Assembly: GCA_030430845.1 (NCBI GenBank)
Contig: JAUIKE010000014.1
Location: 1-64,000, forward strand
Direction of reading: 5' to 3'
DNA length: 64,000 nt
DNA from: Bacteroidia bacterium
GTDB taxonomy: Bacteria; Bacteroidota; Bacteroidia; Chitinophagales; Saprospiraceae
Part shown: in pieces, positions 17,047 to 26,237 of the stretch
How positions within the stretch are numbered: the first letter of the stretch is position 1
How the letters are laid out: each line of letters begins with the position of its first letter
Notes under the pieces: model-generated
The model's input: the letters and a program-made list of their open reading frames with translations, nothing else
Database searches by the model: none
What the model was told of the DNA's origin: nothing
Translations under genes and position numbers: made by a program

Positions 17047-17430
17047 TCACCCCCTATCCCGCATCAATCGTATATATGCCTCCACATTTTTAGCCTCTTC
17101 CAGATTGTAATCGTATCCAAGTGCGCGAGCGACTTCTACACCCATTTCGTGAAACAATTGGGTCATCAACAGCAAACTCTTCCAAATATTCATTAAGTCT
17201 GCATCGGGATAAGTCCGGAGGATGTCTTCCCACATAGAGGGATTGACAGATCGTTTTAAGAAACGATTACTTTTCCCAAGGTTAAGGTCGAAATCCTGAA
17301 GATTATCTTTGGCAACATTAGGATTGGTTCTGGAACCATTTAAAATGACAGCCCTTACTCTATCATCATTTTGGGCAACTGCAAGTATCAATGATATCAT
17401 TTCCTCTTCTGTCCTCCTTTTTTCTCTCAT
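17047..17430 (-). pseudogene. Remnant of an ANT(6)-type aminoglycoside adenylyltransferase
   Basis: The 127-residue frame begins like AadE/ANT(6) enzymes (RTEEEMISLILAVAQNDD, then AVILNGSRTNPNV). It stays family-like up to DLQDFDL and then jumps to the C-terminal part of the same family (RFLKRSVNP, TYPDADLMNIWKSL, EEAKNVEAYI). About 150 residues of the usual ~285 are missing in the middle, and the frame is kept. The catalytic acidic region is damaged, so streptomycin modification is unlikely. It sits directly after the helicase 3' end on the same strand. Confidence 0.8.
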
Positions 17431-17456
17431 TGCCTTTTACTTAGGTTCCTTCCAAT

Positions 17457-18767
17457 TCAAATCATATTTACCCGCACCTTTCTTTTCTTTACTCTTCCAT
17501 TATCCAATACCTTCACCAATTGCCGGGCCTTCTTCCGAGGGACGGCCACAAAAGCACAGTCCTGCTTTAATTCGATCAGGCCGAGCTCATTGGGTTTTAA
17601 GTCGCCCTGTTTGAGGAACAAACCGGCAATGTCACCCTTGGAAATTTTATCTTTCCGTCCGCCCGAAATAAAGAGGGTGGTCCAATTAGGTCTTGGCGGT
17701 GGTGTACTTGGATCTACCTCCATCAATTCTTCTACTTCGATAAAATCCGGCAGCGGTTCTTTTTGGTATTTTAAAACATAAGCGACGCCATCCGTCTGCA
17801 TACGGGCGGTACGTCCATTACGGTGGATAAACTCTTCTTTCTTGATGGGCAGCTGATAATGGATGATAAAGTCCAGCTCAGGCACATCAATACCCCGGGC
17901 TGCCAGGTCGGTGGCCACCAGAAGGCGATGGGTACCGTTGCGAAACTGGATCAAGGCCCGCTCGCGTTCCTGCTGGTCGAGCCCGCCATAGAAACAAGCG
18001 TGATCAATCCCCTTTTTTTCCAGGAACTCGCTGACGAAAGAAATGGTGTCCTTAAAGTTGCAAAACAAAATACCGCGTCCCTTTCCCAAATGTCCGAGTA
18101 AATTGGCCAGCGTGTCGAGTTTGTCTTTCGTAGGAGATACCACTCCTTTGACAACCAGGCCCTGCAGGCCTTCGTCCAGAAAATCCAATTTTTCAGGATT
18201 GTTCAGACCCACGAAATCAGGGATGACGACCTTCTGAGTGGCAGAAGTGAGAATTTTCTTCTTCACAAAGGGAATGGCCTCCACAATTTCGGTCATTTCT
18301 TTTTCAAAGCCTGTTTCCAGTGATTTATCAAACTCATCCAATACCAGGGTTTTTACCTGATCAACCGATAGCGTTCCTCTTCGCATGTGATCAGCTACCC
18401 GGCCGGGCGTACCAATGAGGATGGCGGGAGGATGCTGCAGGTCGAGCTTATCCTTGTAAACAGCCCGGCCTCCGTACACGGCATTGATCTTGAAGCCACT
18501 GCCCATATCGCGGGCAACTTGCTCAATTTGTATGGCCAGCTCCCGGGAAGGTACCAGAATGAGCGCTTGTAACTGTTCCAATGCGCTATCCAGTTCAGAA
18601 AGGATTGGGAGGAGGAAAGCCAGGGTCTTCCCCGTTCCCGTGGGTGACAATAGTATTACCTCATCCCCGGTATAAATAGCCTGATGAGCTGCTTGTTGCA
18701 TGGCATTGAGCTCGTCGATGCCTAACTTCCGAAGAATAGCTTTTTGATTTTTCTTTTTCTGTGACAT
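17457..18767 (-). CDS. dbpA: DEAD-box-like RNA helicase, DbpA type
   Basis: 436 residues with two RecA-like helicase domains and a C-terminal DbpA RNA-binding domain. Motifs visible: Q-motif region (MQQAAHQAIYTGDEVILLSP), Walker A TGTGKT, PSRELAIQ, GTPGR, SAT and HRNGRTAR. Motif II reads DEFD instead of the usual DEAD. DbpA unwinds and remodels 23S rRNA during large-subunit assembly, binding hairpin 92 through its last domain. Its 3' end is duplicated 1.5 kb downstream. The ANT(6) remnant follows 26 bp after the stop. Confidence 0.9.
   Translation of the reverse strand: MSQKKKNQKAILRKLGIDELNAMQQAAHQAIYTGDEVILLSPTGTGKTLAFLLPILSELDSALEQLQALILVPSRELAIQIEQVARDMGSGFKINAVYGGRAVYKDKLDLQHPPAILIGTPGRVADHMRRGTLSVDQVKTLVLDEFDKSLETGFEKEMTEIVEAIPFVKKKILTSATQKVVIPDFVGLNNPEKLDFLDEGLQGLVVKGVVSPTKDKLDTLANLLGHLGKGRGILFCNFKDTISFVSEFLEKKGIDHACFYGGLDQQERERALIQFRNGTHRLLVATDLAARGIDVPELDFIIHYQLPIKKEEFIHRNGRTARMQTDGVAYVLKYQKEPLPDFIEVEELMEVDPSTPPPRPNWTTLFISGGRKDKISKGDIAGLFLKQGDLKPNELGLIELKQDCAFVAVPRKKARQLVKVLDNGRVKKRKVRVNMI
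17461..17629. repeat. 169-bp direct repeat, copy 2 (inside dbpA)
   Basis: Parent copy of the duplication described at 15942-16110; it contains the true stop codon of the helicase. Confidence 0.85.
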
Positions 18768-18827
18768 TCGGCAAATGTAGGGTAAATGAATGTACGGGGC
18801 AAGCCTTTCATCGCCCCGTGGCCATCC

Positions 18828-19985
18828 CTAATTCAATCCTGGCAAGATTCTGTCCTGCAATGCTCGATAGGTTGATTTCGCGGGGCGCCCGTGATGATGC
18901 CAGCCGTTGAATACGACAATCAGGTCCTCCTCCGGCACGCCAAACAAAAACTGTCCGCCGTATCCGTTGCCGGCGAATATCTTCATTTCGCCGTTCTCGT
19001 ATTGCGGTACCCACCACTGATAACCGTAGCCTCTGACTTCGTTGAACCTGACAGAAGGCTTTAGCGATTGTGCGACCCACTCTTTTGAAACGATCTGCTG
19101 CCCTTCCCATTGGCCTTCGTTCATCATCAATTGGCCGATCTTGGCCAATCCGTATGTCGTGAGGTAAAGTCCGCCTTCTGTATCCACTTCTCCTTTGGGT
19201 GTAATCTTCCAGTAATAATCAATACCTAGTGGTCCGAACAGCTTTTCCTCGGCCCATTTGTCGATCCGCTTGCCGGTAGCTTCCCGCACGATTTTACCCA
19301 GCAGAACACTGGCTCCGCTATTGTACTCAAATTGTTCGCCTGGAATGGTGTCTGAAGGCTGGCTGAGCACAAATTGGATCCAGTCGTCGCTGAGTTCCAT
19401 GAGGATACAGCTGTTGTGTGCTTCGTCATAGTTTTCCTCATCCCACTCAATACCGGAGCGCATGGTAAGCAGGTCTTCGAGTGTCATGCTCCTTCTCAGT
19501 TCATCATATTCGTTTACATTATAGTCGGCAAAATAAGGCATAGCCAGGACATCCACTCCGGGTATCAGCCCTTCATCCACCGCAATGCCAAAAAGTACCG
19601 AGGTGACACTTTTGGTGACCGACTGCATCGTGTGCAGGTCCGTGCCCTGATAATAGGGATGCCAGGCGGTATGGTCATAATTGTATTGAAAATTGGTGGT
19701 GTCGTATTGCACCATGACCGAGTCGTAATTTTGCTCATAGGTGTAATCGGCGACGATCTTATCATTGCGGATGAGCAGGAAGCGGTCGACAAGTCCGTAG
19801 GTGCCGTTGGATATTTCCCGATGGATGGAGTCGATCACTAGTGGGTCGATGCCTTCTGCTTCGGGGGTGGAGCTTTGCCAGTAAGTTTCCTGGGTGGCGC
19901 TGACTTCCTGACCTGAATTACTTTGGCAGGCTAGTTGTGCAAAAACGAGGAAAGAAAGGATAATGAGTTGAATTGGGTGTTTCAT
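18828..19985 (-). CDS. Serine hydrolase lipoprotein, beta-lactamase-like
   Basis: 385 residues. The lipoprotein leader ends QLACQ (Cys 20). Catalytic SxxK is SVTK (residues 122-125) and the YxN position reads EYNSGAS (about 240). A WHHHGR near the C-terminus matches the His-x-Gly motif of the branch related to 6-aminohexanoate dimer hydrolase and EstB. It probably acts in the periplasm on an ester or amide; substrate unknown. It lies between the helicase and an M19 dipeptidase, about 30 bp after the latter's stop, so both may share a transcript. Confidence 0.88.
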   Translation of the reverse strand: MKHPIQLIILSFLVFAQLACQSNSGQEVSATQETYWQSSTPEAEGIDPLVIDSIHREISNGTYGLVDRFLLIRNDKIVADYTYEQNYDSVMVQYDTTNFQYNYDHTAWHPYYQGTDLHTMQSVTKSVTSVLFGIAVDEGLIPGVDVLAMPYFADYNVNEYDELRRSMTLEDLLTMRSGIEWDEENYDEAHNSCILMELSDDWIQFVLSQPSDTIPGEQFEYNSGASVLLGKIVREATGKRIDKWAEEKLFGPLGIDYYWKITPKGEVDTEGGLYLTTYGLAKIGQLMMNEGQWEGQQIVSKEWVAQSLKPSVRFNEVRGYGYQWWVPQYENGEMKIFAGNGYGGQFLFGVPEEDLIVVFNGWHHHGRPAKSTYRALQDRILPGLN

Positions 19986-20014
19986 ATTGATTTTTTTAAA
20001 GTTTTGATTCGTTT

Positions 20015-21067
20015 TTATAACACTGCTTCCAACACCCGCTGCGCATTCCCGCCTCCGATCTTATCGACTTCCTCCTGCGACAAGCCCTTTTCCTTCAGAG
20101 CCGTTTTCCAATCGTTGAATTCCTGGTAGTTGTTTATCACCGGCTTATAATTCGCATCCATATCGGTGCCCATGCCCACATGATCCACTCCGACCAGCTC
20201 AATCATTTTGAGTGTATGCTCTACAAACTCTTCCATCGAGTTCGAGAAGCCGGAGGGCCACATGCCGATCACCCCGCCGGTTTCTTTGATCATCTTGGCA
20301 TGCTCGGGGGTAATGGCCCGGGCGGCCACCGGGCTGTTATTATTGGCTTTTAAAATACTGTGAGAAAGAATGATGGGTGCATCTGTTAGGTCCACCACAT
20401 CTTTCACAGTTTTCTCCGAAGCATGCGCCACGTCGATCAACATACCTAAGGCGTTCATTTTTCTCACCACTTCTTTTCCCAGGTCCGACAAGCCATCGTG
20501 CTGCGACTCCCAGGTTTGCAGGTCGCCTAATTCATTCGGCACATAATGGACGAGCTGAATGGAGCGAATGCCCTGTTCATAGGCTTGATCGACCCGCTCG
20601 ATGCGACCGCCGAGAAAGTCGCTGCCCTCGCAGGCGAGGTAGGCTTTGACGTGATCTCCCTGAGTCAGTTCGTCTGAACTCAAGGTAATTTTGGCTTCTG
20701 ATCGGGATAGTAAATCTTTGAGGATTGCCATTTGGGCTTCAAAGACGGCCCAGCCCTCGTTGTCGGTAAAACTTCCCTTGGTCACCACCCCTTTATCGGT
20801 CAGCTCCAGCAGGGGCCAGTCGGATACCAGGGAGAAGAAGGCAGCCGTCATACCATTGGCTTTCATTTCTTTGACCCTTTCCAGAAAGGCCTGATCGCCG
20901 GGATAGTCGGCTTCGCCTTGACGGAAAAAGACGCCGGGGTGGATGTGGAGGTCAAAGGAAGATATCATTGTTTGGCTTTCGGAAGCGGGGCTTTTGGCTC
21001 TGCTGCAGCCCAGAAGGGTGCCTCCGAAGAGGATGGTGGAATGATAGAGGAATTGTTGTCTGTTCAT
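20015..21067 (-). CDS. Membrane dipeptidase family M19 (renal dipeptidase)
   Basis: 350 residues. The TIM-barrel M19 fold is shown by FDLHIHPGVF (the metal His pair), LACEGSDFLGG (bridging Glu), LIDVAHASEKT and PIILSHS (later metal and active-site His), and the closing DHVGMGTDMDANY. The family hydrolyses dipeptides with D- or L-residues using two zinc ions. A leader (LFGGTLLGCSR, lipobox-like Cys near residue 22) suggests it is exported and lipid-anchored. Start chosen at the first Met because the leader is complete. The downstream serine hydrolase gene is about 30 bp away. Confidence 0.88.
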   Translation of the reverse strand: MNRQQFLYHSTILFGGTLLGCSRAKSPASESQTMISSFDLHIHPGVFFRQGEADYPGDQAFLERVKEMKANGMTAAFFSLVSDWPLLELTDKGVVTKGSFTDNEGWAVFEAQMAILKDLLSRSEAKITLSSDELTQGDHVKAYLACEGSDFLGGRIERVDQAYEQGIRSIQLVHYVPNELGDLQTWESQHDGLSDLGKEVVRKMNALGMLIDVAHASEKTVKDVVDLTDAPIILSHSILKANNNSPVAARAITPEHAKMIKETGGVIGMWPSGFSNSMEEFVEHTLKMIELVGVDHVGMGTDMDANYKPVINNYQEFNDWKTALKEKGLSQEEVDKIGGGNAQRVLEAVL

Positions 21068-21160
21068 TGTGTTTGTTTTTTAACCCAATTATCCCGTTGA
21101 AAAGGTGGTTGGATCAGCCTGAAGTCTGATGACCAGACATCGTAAACGATGTAGTCCAGT

Positions 21161-21967
21161 TTAATCTACTAAAAAGTCATAATTTTTTTCTAAATAATCC
21201 TCCGTCAGCTCTACCTCCTGATAAAAAGCATAATGATCTCTTCCTTCATACCAGCAGATTATTATTCGATTATAAGCCTTGGCCATTTCTTCTACCAGAT
21301 GCCTGGGGATGACCGTTTCCTCAGCTCCATGAAGTACCAGGATGGGAACATCCATTTTGCTGAGCACCGGCCGGGCGCTAAAACCTCCTAGAGTGTTGAG
21401 GTTAGCCTCATTGGCAGCCGGGTGGGTGGTTTGCCGGTGAATGATCCTCAGCTCGTCATCATCGTCTACGTCTCTATTGGCAAAATAGTCATATTTGAAT
21501 TGTTTTTGGAAGAGTTGCCGTCCTTCCTCAACATATTCGGCCAGCATTTTGGCAATTTCGCTCTGATCCTCGTCTTGTTTGACCGACTCCAGGACCGGGT
21601 CACCGTCGTAACTCCCACAAAGGATCAGGCTGGCATCCTCCCATCCATAACGGGCGATGGTACCTGAGTGGATGATCCCGCCCAGGGAATGGCCACAGAG
21701 GATAGGTGCCTGGAGGTCAAATTGCTTCAAGACCTGTTGATTCAAGTCGATCAAATCCTCGAAGACATAATCGGCTGTATCCAGTTTGGAGTCACCATGC
21801 CCTGGCAGGTCGTAGGATAAAGTGGTATGTCCTTTTTTTCGAAAAAAAGCTTTGACGCCTTTACCACAGGTATCGTTTTGGGTATTGCCGTGTAGAAAAA
21901 CAAAGGGCCTTTTTTCAGGGTCGCCTTTTTGAAAATCAATGGCCAGGGATTTCGTTTGAAGGTTCAT
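21161..21967 (-). CDS. Alpha/beta hydrolase
   Basis: 268 residues. The nucleophile elbow is GHSLGG (Ser 94), the oxyanion region is FVFLHGNTQ (about 23-31), a VLHGAEETVIP strand supplies the likely acidic residue, and a GRDHYAF near residue 246 supplies the His. No leader, so it is cytoplasmic. Its first base overlaps the end of the upstream amidohydrolase gene by 4 bp (coupled translation). The substrate is unknown; a carboxylester or lactone is possible given the amidohydrolase partner. Confidence 0.9.
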   Translation of the reverse strand: MNLQTKSLAIDFQKGDPEKRPFVFLHGNTQNDTCGKGVKAFFRKKGHTTLSYDLPGHGDSKLDTADYVFEDLIDLNQQVLKQFDLQAPILCGHSLGGIIHSGTIARYGWEDASLILCGSYDGDPVLESVKQDEDQSEIAKMLAEYVEEGRQLFQKQFKYDYFANRDVDDDDELRIIHRQTTHPAANEANLNTLGGFSARPVLSKMDVPILVLHGAEETVIPRHLVEEMAKAYNRIIICWYEGRDHYAFYQEVELTEDYLEKNYDFLVD

Positions 21968-22986
21968 TCTGTTCTATTTGAATAAAGAAGCGTGTTTTGC
22001 TGAACAACTGACAATTCTTCTTCCGTTAAGTCAAGTTTGTTTTTTAGAATAGCGTGATACGCTTCAGTTGTATAAAGTGGATAATCCGTTCCGAAAATAA
22101 TTTTTTCGACACCTAACTGATGGATATAAGCATTCAATTCTTCAAATTCTTTTTCGCTTAATTTCGGAACGCCATCACTATCCTTATCCAGTGCTACGGC
22201 GGATATGTCAAAAAAGAGTTGATGCCTGGAAGGAATGCGCTTTATTTCATATAAGTCCACAAAGGCATTCAACACTCTTTTCGTCTTTTCATTAAATCCT
22301 CCGGAGGTACCGAAATGCGCAATGCTGATTTTCAGGGCCGGTAAGTCATGCAAAATAGAGTCCACTAATAATTTCACATCGGGCTCTCCAAATTTGGGAT
22401 GGGAGTTATCGAAATGAAGCAAAATCGGCAATTTTTTCTCAGCCGCCTGCTGGAATATGGGCTTAACTGCCGCCAAGTGAGAAGGCTCCGTTAAATAGAC
22501 CTGCGAGGCATTAAAATGCAGCTTTAATCCGCTATCAGGGCTGCGTTCCGCGCATCTTTTTAATTCATCCAGTGCGTAATTTTTTAAAGGATCTATGGTA
22601 AAAAAAGGGCGGATACGGTCAGGATGCTTTTGGGAAGTCATCCATAAATAGTCATTCTCTTTTTTTATTCGTTCATATCGATCCGTTCCCTGATAAAAAT
22701 CAGGGCTCCCATACACGTAGCCCATTCCTATCAGATCAATACGTTCTGCCTCGTGGCGTTCCAAAATAGTATCAATATCTGAATAAAAGGCCTCCGGTTT
22801 GGAAAAAGGAATACCTAATGCTTTCCAATCTGCGATCAGGTCCGGGCTCATCAGGTGGACATGGCTGTCGTAAGACATGAGCGTTCCGGAACCAGGTGTT
22901 ACCTCCTTGGAAGGTAGGTTACACGAATGGAGGAAAATCAGGATTGCCAAAAATCCTTTAGTCGGTTTTGTAAAATAATTGCACAT
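21964..22986 (-). CDS. Amidohydrolase-2 family lipoprotein
   Basis: From the ATG at 22986 the product starts MCNYFTKPTKGFLAIL, with a lipobox LHSC; a longer frame opens at 23019. The body is an amidohydrolase-2 TIM barrel: SHVHL near residue 40 (the first metal His pair), LLHFDNSH and SIAHFGT in mid-protein, and IFGTDYPL at the end (final metal Asp). Such enzymes are zinc-type hydrolases or decarboxylases acting on small cyclic or aromatic substrates. Translationally coupled to the alpha/beta hydrolase through a 4-bp overlap. A 21-bp gap separates it from an upstream hypothetical gene, so this is probably one operon. Confidence 0.85.
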   Translation of the reverse strand: MCNYFTKPTKGFLAILIFLHSCNLPSKEVTPGSGTLMSYDSHVHLMSPDLIADWKALGIPFSKPEAFYSDIDTILERHEAERIDLIGMGYVYGSPDFYQGTDRYERIKKENDYLWMTSQKHPDRIRPFFTIDPLKNYALDELKRCAERSPDSGLKLHFNASQVYLTEPSHLAAVKPIFQQAAEKKLPILLHFDNSHPKFGEPDVKLLVDSILHDLPALKISIAHFGTSGGFNEKTKRVLNAFVDLYEIKRIPSRHQLFFDISAVALDKDSDGVPKLSEKEFEELNAYIHQLGVEKIIFGTDYPLYTTEAYHAILKNKLDLTEEELSVVQQNTLLYSNRTE

Positions 22987-23040
22987 CTTCGACCATTTAT
23001 GTGTATAAAAGCAACTCATTCAGCAGGAGTACAACAAGCT

Positions 23041-23748
23041 TCAACAGAACACAACAGCACTCCCCATTTTTATTGACTTTTCACAAGCTCTATGCAGCCG
23101 GATACAGGTAAATGATTCAATACCAAAGCGTTGGTGTTTTGCTGCTCCCGTTCCGTGATGTTCCGGAAGGTCCCACACCTGGTCGGATTCGATATCCAAT
23201 GACAAGTCAAGTTCTAGCCATTTGGCCAATTCCTCTAACTCTGTTTTTAGTTTTACCGATGAACCAAGAAAACCTCCCGGCAGGGATTGTTCACTTTCCA
23301 TAATGACGCGGTCAAATGCCGCTGGGACATATAGTCCATCAGCATCACTGTGGACGATCAAATGTTGGAAGTTCATCGGAGGCGATTCTTTAGCCGAAGA
23401 GAGCAGCCTGAACATCCTTCTTTTGGGTCGGGTGGAGATGTATTCTTTGTAGAAAGTTTCAATGACGGGGTCCTCACTGGCCTGTTCATCCCCAGGAAGG
23501 ACCTTTTCATCCTGATACCACAAATGCGCGGCCAGTCTTCTCAGGTAATGCAAGCCAGTATATCCGTACAATTCGCAGCTCCAGATCTGAGATTCACTTA
23601 AATCATCAGGTTCCTTGTAATCTCCTTCAATATTATGTTTGTGAAGGATCCGGTCGACTTTCTCAAAATCAGCCTTAAATTGTTGATATCCCTCAGGATC
23701 GTTCTGCTTCAAATCAGCCAGCATACCTACTTCAAGAGCTAGTCCCAT
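23041..23748 (-). CDS. Hypothetical protein, 235 residues
   Basis: No leader, membrane segment or recognised motif. The sequence is acidic and alpha/beta in look: LIVHSDADGLYVPAAF in the middle, and LPEHHGTGAAKHQRFGIE then a hydrophobic tail. The pattern HSDADGLYVP suggests a small ligand-binding or immunity-type domain, but that is a guess. It starts one base after the stop of the HAD gene and runs into the amidohydrolase gene 21 bp later on the same strand, so it is almost certainly in that operon. Confidence 0.7.
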   Translation of the reverse strand: MGLALEVGMLADLKQNDPEGYQQFKADFEKVDRILHKHNIEGDYKEPDDLSESQIWSCELYGYTGLHYLRRLAAHLWYQDEKVLPGDEQASEDPVIETFYKEYISTRPKRRMFRLLSSAKESPPMNFQHLIVHSDADGLYVPAAFDRVIMESEQSLPGGFLGSSVKLKTELEELAKWLELDLSLDIESDQVWDLPEHHGTGAAKHQRFGIESFTCIRLHRACEKSIKMGSAVVFC

Positions 23749-23749
23749 A

Positions 23750-24388
23750 TCAAGCGTTATTTTTAACGACCTCTGCTTCTAAGAGTGCCAGCAACTCTTC
23801 TGGCGTATCCACCACATAGTCAGCATTGGCATTTTTTAAGGCCTCATGATCATTCAGTCCCCAGCTGACTCCCACTATCGGGATACCCACTTTACGGCAG
23901 GCATCCACATCGCGCACCTCATCGCCGATGTAGAGGAGTTGGTCTGGACGAAGGTCGTATCTTTTCATCAGTCGCTTCAAAACGCGGTGCTTTCTAAAAG
24001 CGGGGATGTTCGTGTAGGTATTTTCAAAAAAGTCCAATTTGTATTTTTCAATAATATGATCAACCGTCCTGCTGATATTAGAGGTCAGAATGAAAAGATG
24101 GGCTTTGCCGGAGAGTGCCTGTACTACTTCAGGGAGGCCCTCGTACAATTCCAGTTCGTCAATCTTAGGGATCAGCACCTTTTTTAAAGCTCGAATATAG
24201 CCGGGCAATTGGTACCACTTCAGTTGCAGGTCCTCCTTAATAATTCTCCGCATACCTTTCTGCCGGATATAGTCAGTATTGGTAATAGGTTGATACTTAA
24301 ATCTAGGTGCTAACTCATTGACGCCTTCCAGGCCCAGCAGTAATGACTCGGCCAGAGTGCCGTCAAAATCAAAGATTATTGCTTTCAT
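23750..24388 (-). CDS. HAD-superfamily phosphatase (phosphoglycolate phosphatase-like)
   Basis: 212 residues. Motif I is IIFDFDGTLAES (nucleophile Asp 7, general acid Asp 9), motif II LFILTSN, motif III near RHRVLKRLMKR, and motif IV YIGDEVRDVDACRKVG. The small helical cap after residue ~15 fits subclass I HAD phosphatases such as Gph. It dephosphorylates a small phosphorylated metabolite; which one is not evident. It is the first gene of a run ending at the alpha/beta hydrolase, with a 1-bp gap to the next gene. Confidence 0.88.
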   Translation of the reverse strand: MKAIIFDFDGTLAESLLLGLEGVNELAPRFKYQPITNTDYIRQKGMRRIIKEDLQLKWYQLPGYIRALKKVLIPKIDELELYEGLPEVVQALSGKAHLFILTSNISRTVDHIIEKYKLDFFENTYTNIPAFRKHRVLKRLMKRYDLRPDQLLYIGDEVRDVDACRKVGIPIVGVSWGLNDHEALKNANADYVVDTPEELLALLEAEVVKNNA

Positions 24389-24705
24389 TCAATTCGGACT
24401 TTGCATTTTTTTTTGACGCACAGGCGCGGCCATTTGAGCTGGTCTGTGCAGATCATATAAGATTGTGCGGTTTAAAAATAGGAAAAACATGGTGGGTGGG
24501 GATAAAAAATGGATATAATTCACTCAAATGATGATGAAGGGGTTTCCCATTAACATTTTCCAATTTTCCTGGCTGATAGTCGAGTTTTTCCCGCTGTTAA
24601 TAGAGTTGATCAAAACAAATTCTTAAGAGCGTGTTAATATAGTAGCACCATTGTAAGTTTTAAGGATAGATTTTCACTAATATCCTGAGAAAACCATAAC
24701 AGTCT
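24389..24705. other. 317-bp divergent intergenic region
   Basis: Separates the HAD gene (minus) from the ABC permease gene (plus) and must hold promoters for both. It is AT-rich with homopolymer runs. No good TAnnTTTG/TTG pair, hairpin or small gene could be assigned with confidence. Confidence 0.5.
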
Positions 24706-26175
24706 ATGATACTAACCTTACTATTGAACGAGATCAAATCTCGTTTTCGGGCCAAGCTATGGCAGCGGGGCCTGGCGATTAATATTATCCTTTTCTTTGT
24801 GGCGGCCTATTTCATACTGGTTGCTGTCGGTTTGGGTATTCTGATGCCGAGAATCATGGAAGAAGCGCACCCCAACATGGCGGTTCTGAAGGCGATGAAT
24901 CAATACGTTGGGTATTATCTGGTAGCTGATCTGTCGATACGTTTTTTCTTGCAGGCATTCCCACTAATGAGCATGCAGCCTTATTTGTTACTACCGATCA
25001 AGCGAAGTAAGTTGTATCATCTGCTACTGCTTCGGTCCATCCCGGATTTTTTCAACATACTGCCTTTATTCATCCTCGTGCCATTTGCCATTGTGCATGT
25101 TTTTCCCAATTACCCATCGGCAACTGCCTGGACCTGGCTGGCTCTTTTATTCTTATGCATCGGGGTCAATCACTTCCTGGCCTTTTACCTCAAGCGTTCT
25201 GTAACGGTTAAACCCTGGTTAACTTTTGCCGTCATTTTGTCAGTAGCAGCCTTGTACTTCATTGATTCGCAGGGCTGGGTGCCCTTATCGGATTCTTTTG
25301 CCCGGATGATTGATGCCGTGCTTTCTCAGCCGGCCTTTCTATTGGTACCGGTGGCCATTTTGGTGGGCGTTTACATGCTGATGTTTTCCCGATTGCGTAA
25401 ATACGCTTATCTGGATGCCCTCGTTCCCAAAAAACAGCGCGAAGCCAGTACGCAGCATTTCCGCATCCTGGACCGCTTCGGCAAGATCGGCGATGTGATC
25501 CAGATGGACCTCAAGCTGATCTGGCGTAACAAACGCCCTCGGACCATGCTCACCATGGCGGTCTTTTTCGTGCTCTATCCCTTGATCTTTGATGGAGAGA
25601 TCTTGCAGCAACTTGGGTTCATCATCTTTATCGGTGTATTGGTGATCGGCATGATGATGGTCAATTACGGGCAATTTATGTTGTCGTGGGAAAGCAGCTT
25701 TTTCGATCTGTTGATGGCCCGCAACTGGTCGATTCGGGATTATTACGAGGCGAAGTACTTCTTTTTTATGATCGCCAATGTGATCATGCTGCTGCTAACT
25801 GGTGTTTATGGGTTTTTGGACATCAATTTCCCCCTGATCTTTTTTGCGGTGGCCTTATTTAACATTGGTATTAATTCCATCCTGCTTATGTTTTTCTCCA
25901 CCTTCAATACCAAGCGAATTGAGCCTAACAAAGGGGCTTTCTTTAATTATGAAGGGGTGAACGTCAATCAATTCGTCATGATTTTGCCCCTGTTGCTGAT
26001 GCCCCTATTCATATACTGGCCCTTTGCCTGGATGGGGTACAAATGGTGGGGGATCGCCGCTATTGGATTAGTCGGCATAGTCGGCATTATGTTCCGCCCT
26101 ATGCTGCTGGATTTTGTATCTACCCAGTTTTACAAACGCAAATACAAGATCGTATCGGGTTTTAGAGAAAAATAA
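24706..26175 (+). CDS. ABC transporter permease, DUF5687 family
   Basis: 489 residues with about ten to twelve predicted membrane helices: around residues 25-45, 65-85, 105-125, 140-160, 170-190, 210-230, 285-315, 350-370 and the C-terminal third. The N-terminus (LLLNEIKSRFRAKLW) is typical of DUF5687, a permease type found almost only in Bacteroidota. It forms an exporter with the ATPase gene that starts 62 bp downstream. Cargo unknown. Confidence 0.85.
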   Translation: MILTLLLNEIKSRFRAKLWQRGLAINIILFFVAAYFILVAVGLGILMPRIMEEAHPNMAVLKAMNQYVGYYLVADLSIRFFLQAFPLMSMQPYLLLPIKRSKLYHLLLLRSIPDFFNILPLFILVPFAIVHVFPNYPSATAWTWLALLFLCIGVNHFLAFYLKRSVTVKPWLTFAVILSVAALYFIDSQGWVPLSDSFARMIDAVLSQPAFLLVPVAILVGVYMLMFSRLRKYAYLDALVPKKQREASTQHFRILDRFGKIGDVIQMDLKLIWRNKRPRTMLTMAVFFVLYPLIFDGEILQQLGFIIFIGVLVIGMMMVNYGQFMLSWESSFFDLLMARNWSIRDYYEAKYFFFMIANVIMLLLTGVYGFLDINFPLIFFAVALFNIGINSILLMFFSTFNTKRIEPNKGAFFNYEGVNVNQFVMILPLLLMPLFIYWPFAWMGYKWWGIAAIGLVGIVGIMFRPMLLDFVSTQFYKRKYKIVSGFREK

Positions 26176-26237
26176 ACCCGGAATTAACCACCAGTTTAAA
26201 TCAATCAAGTCAATTATCTAAAATAGAAATAACCACC

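Noticed and set aside
19374-19841. 155-codon plus-strand ORF inside the serine hydrolase
   Set aside because: Runs antisense to the well-supported hydrolase gene and has no recognisable domain; a shadow frame.
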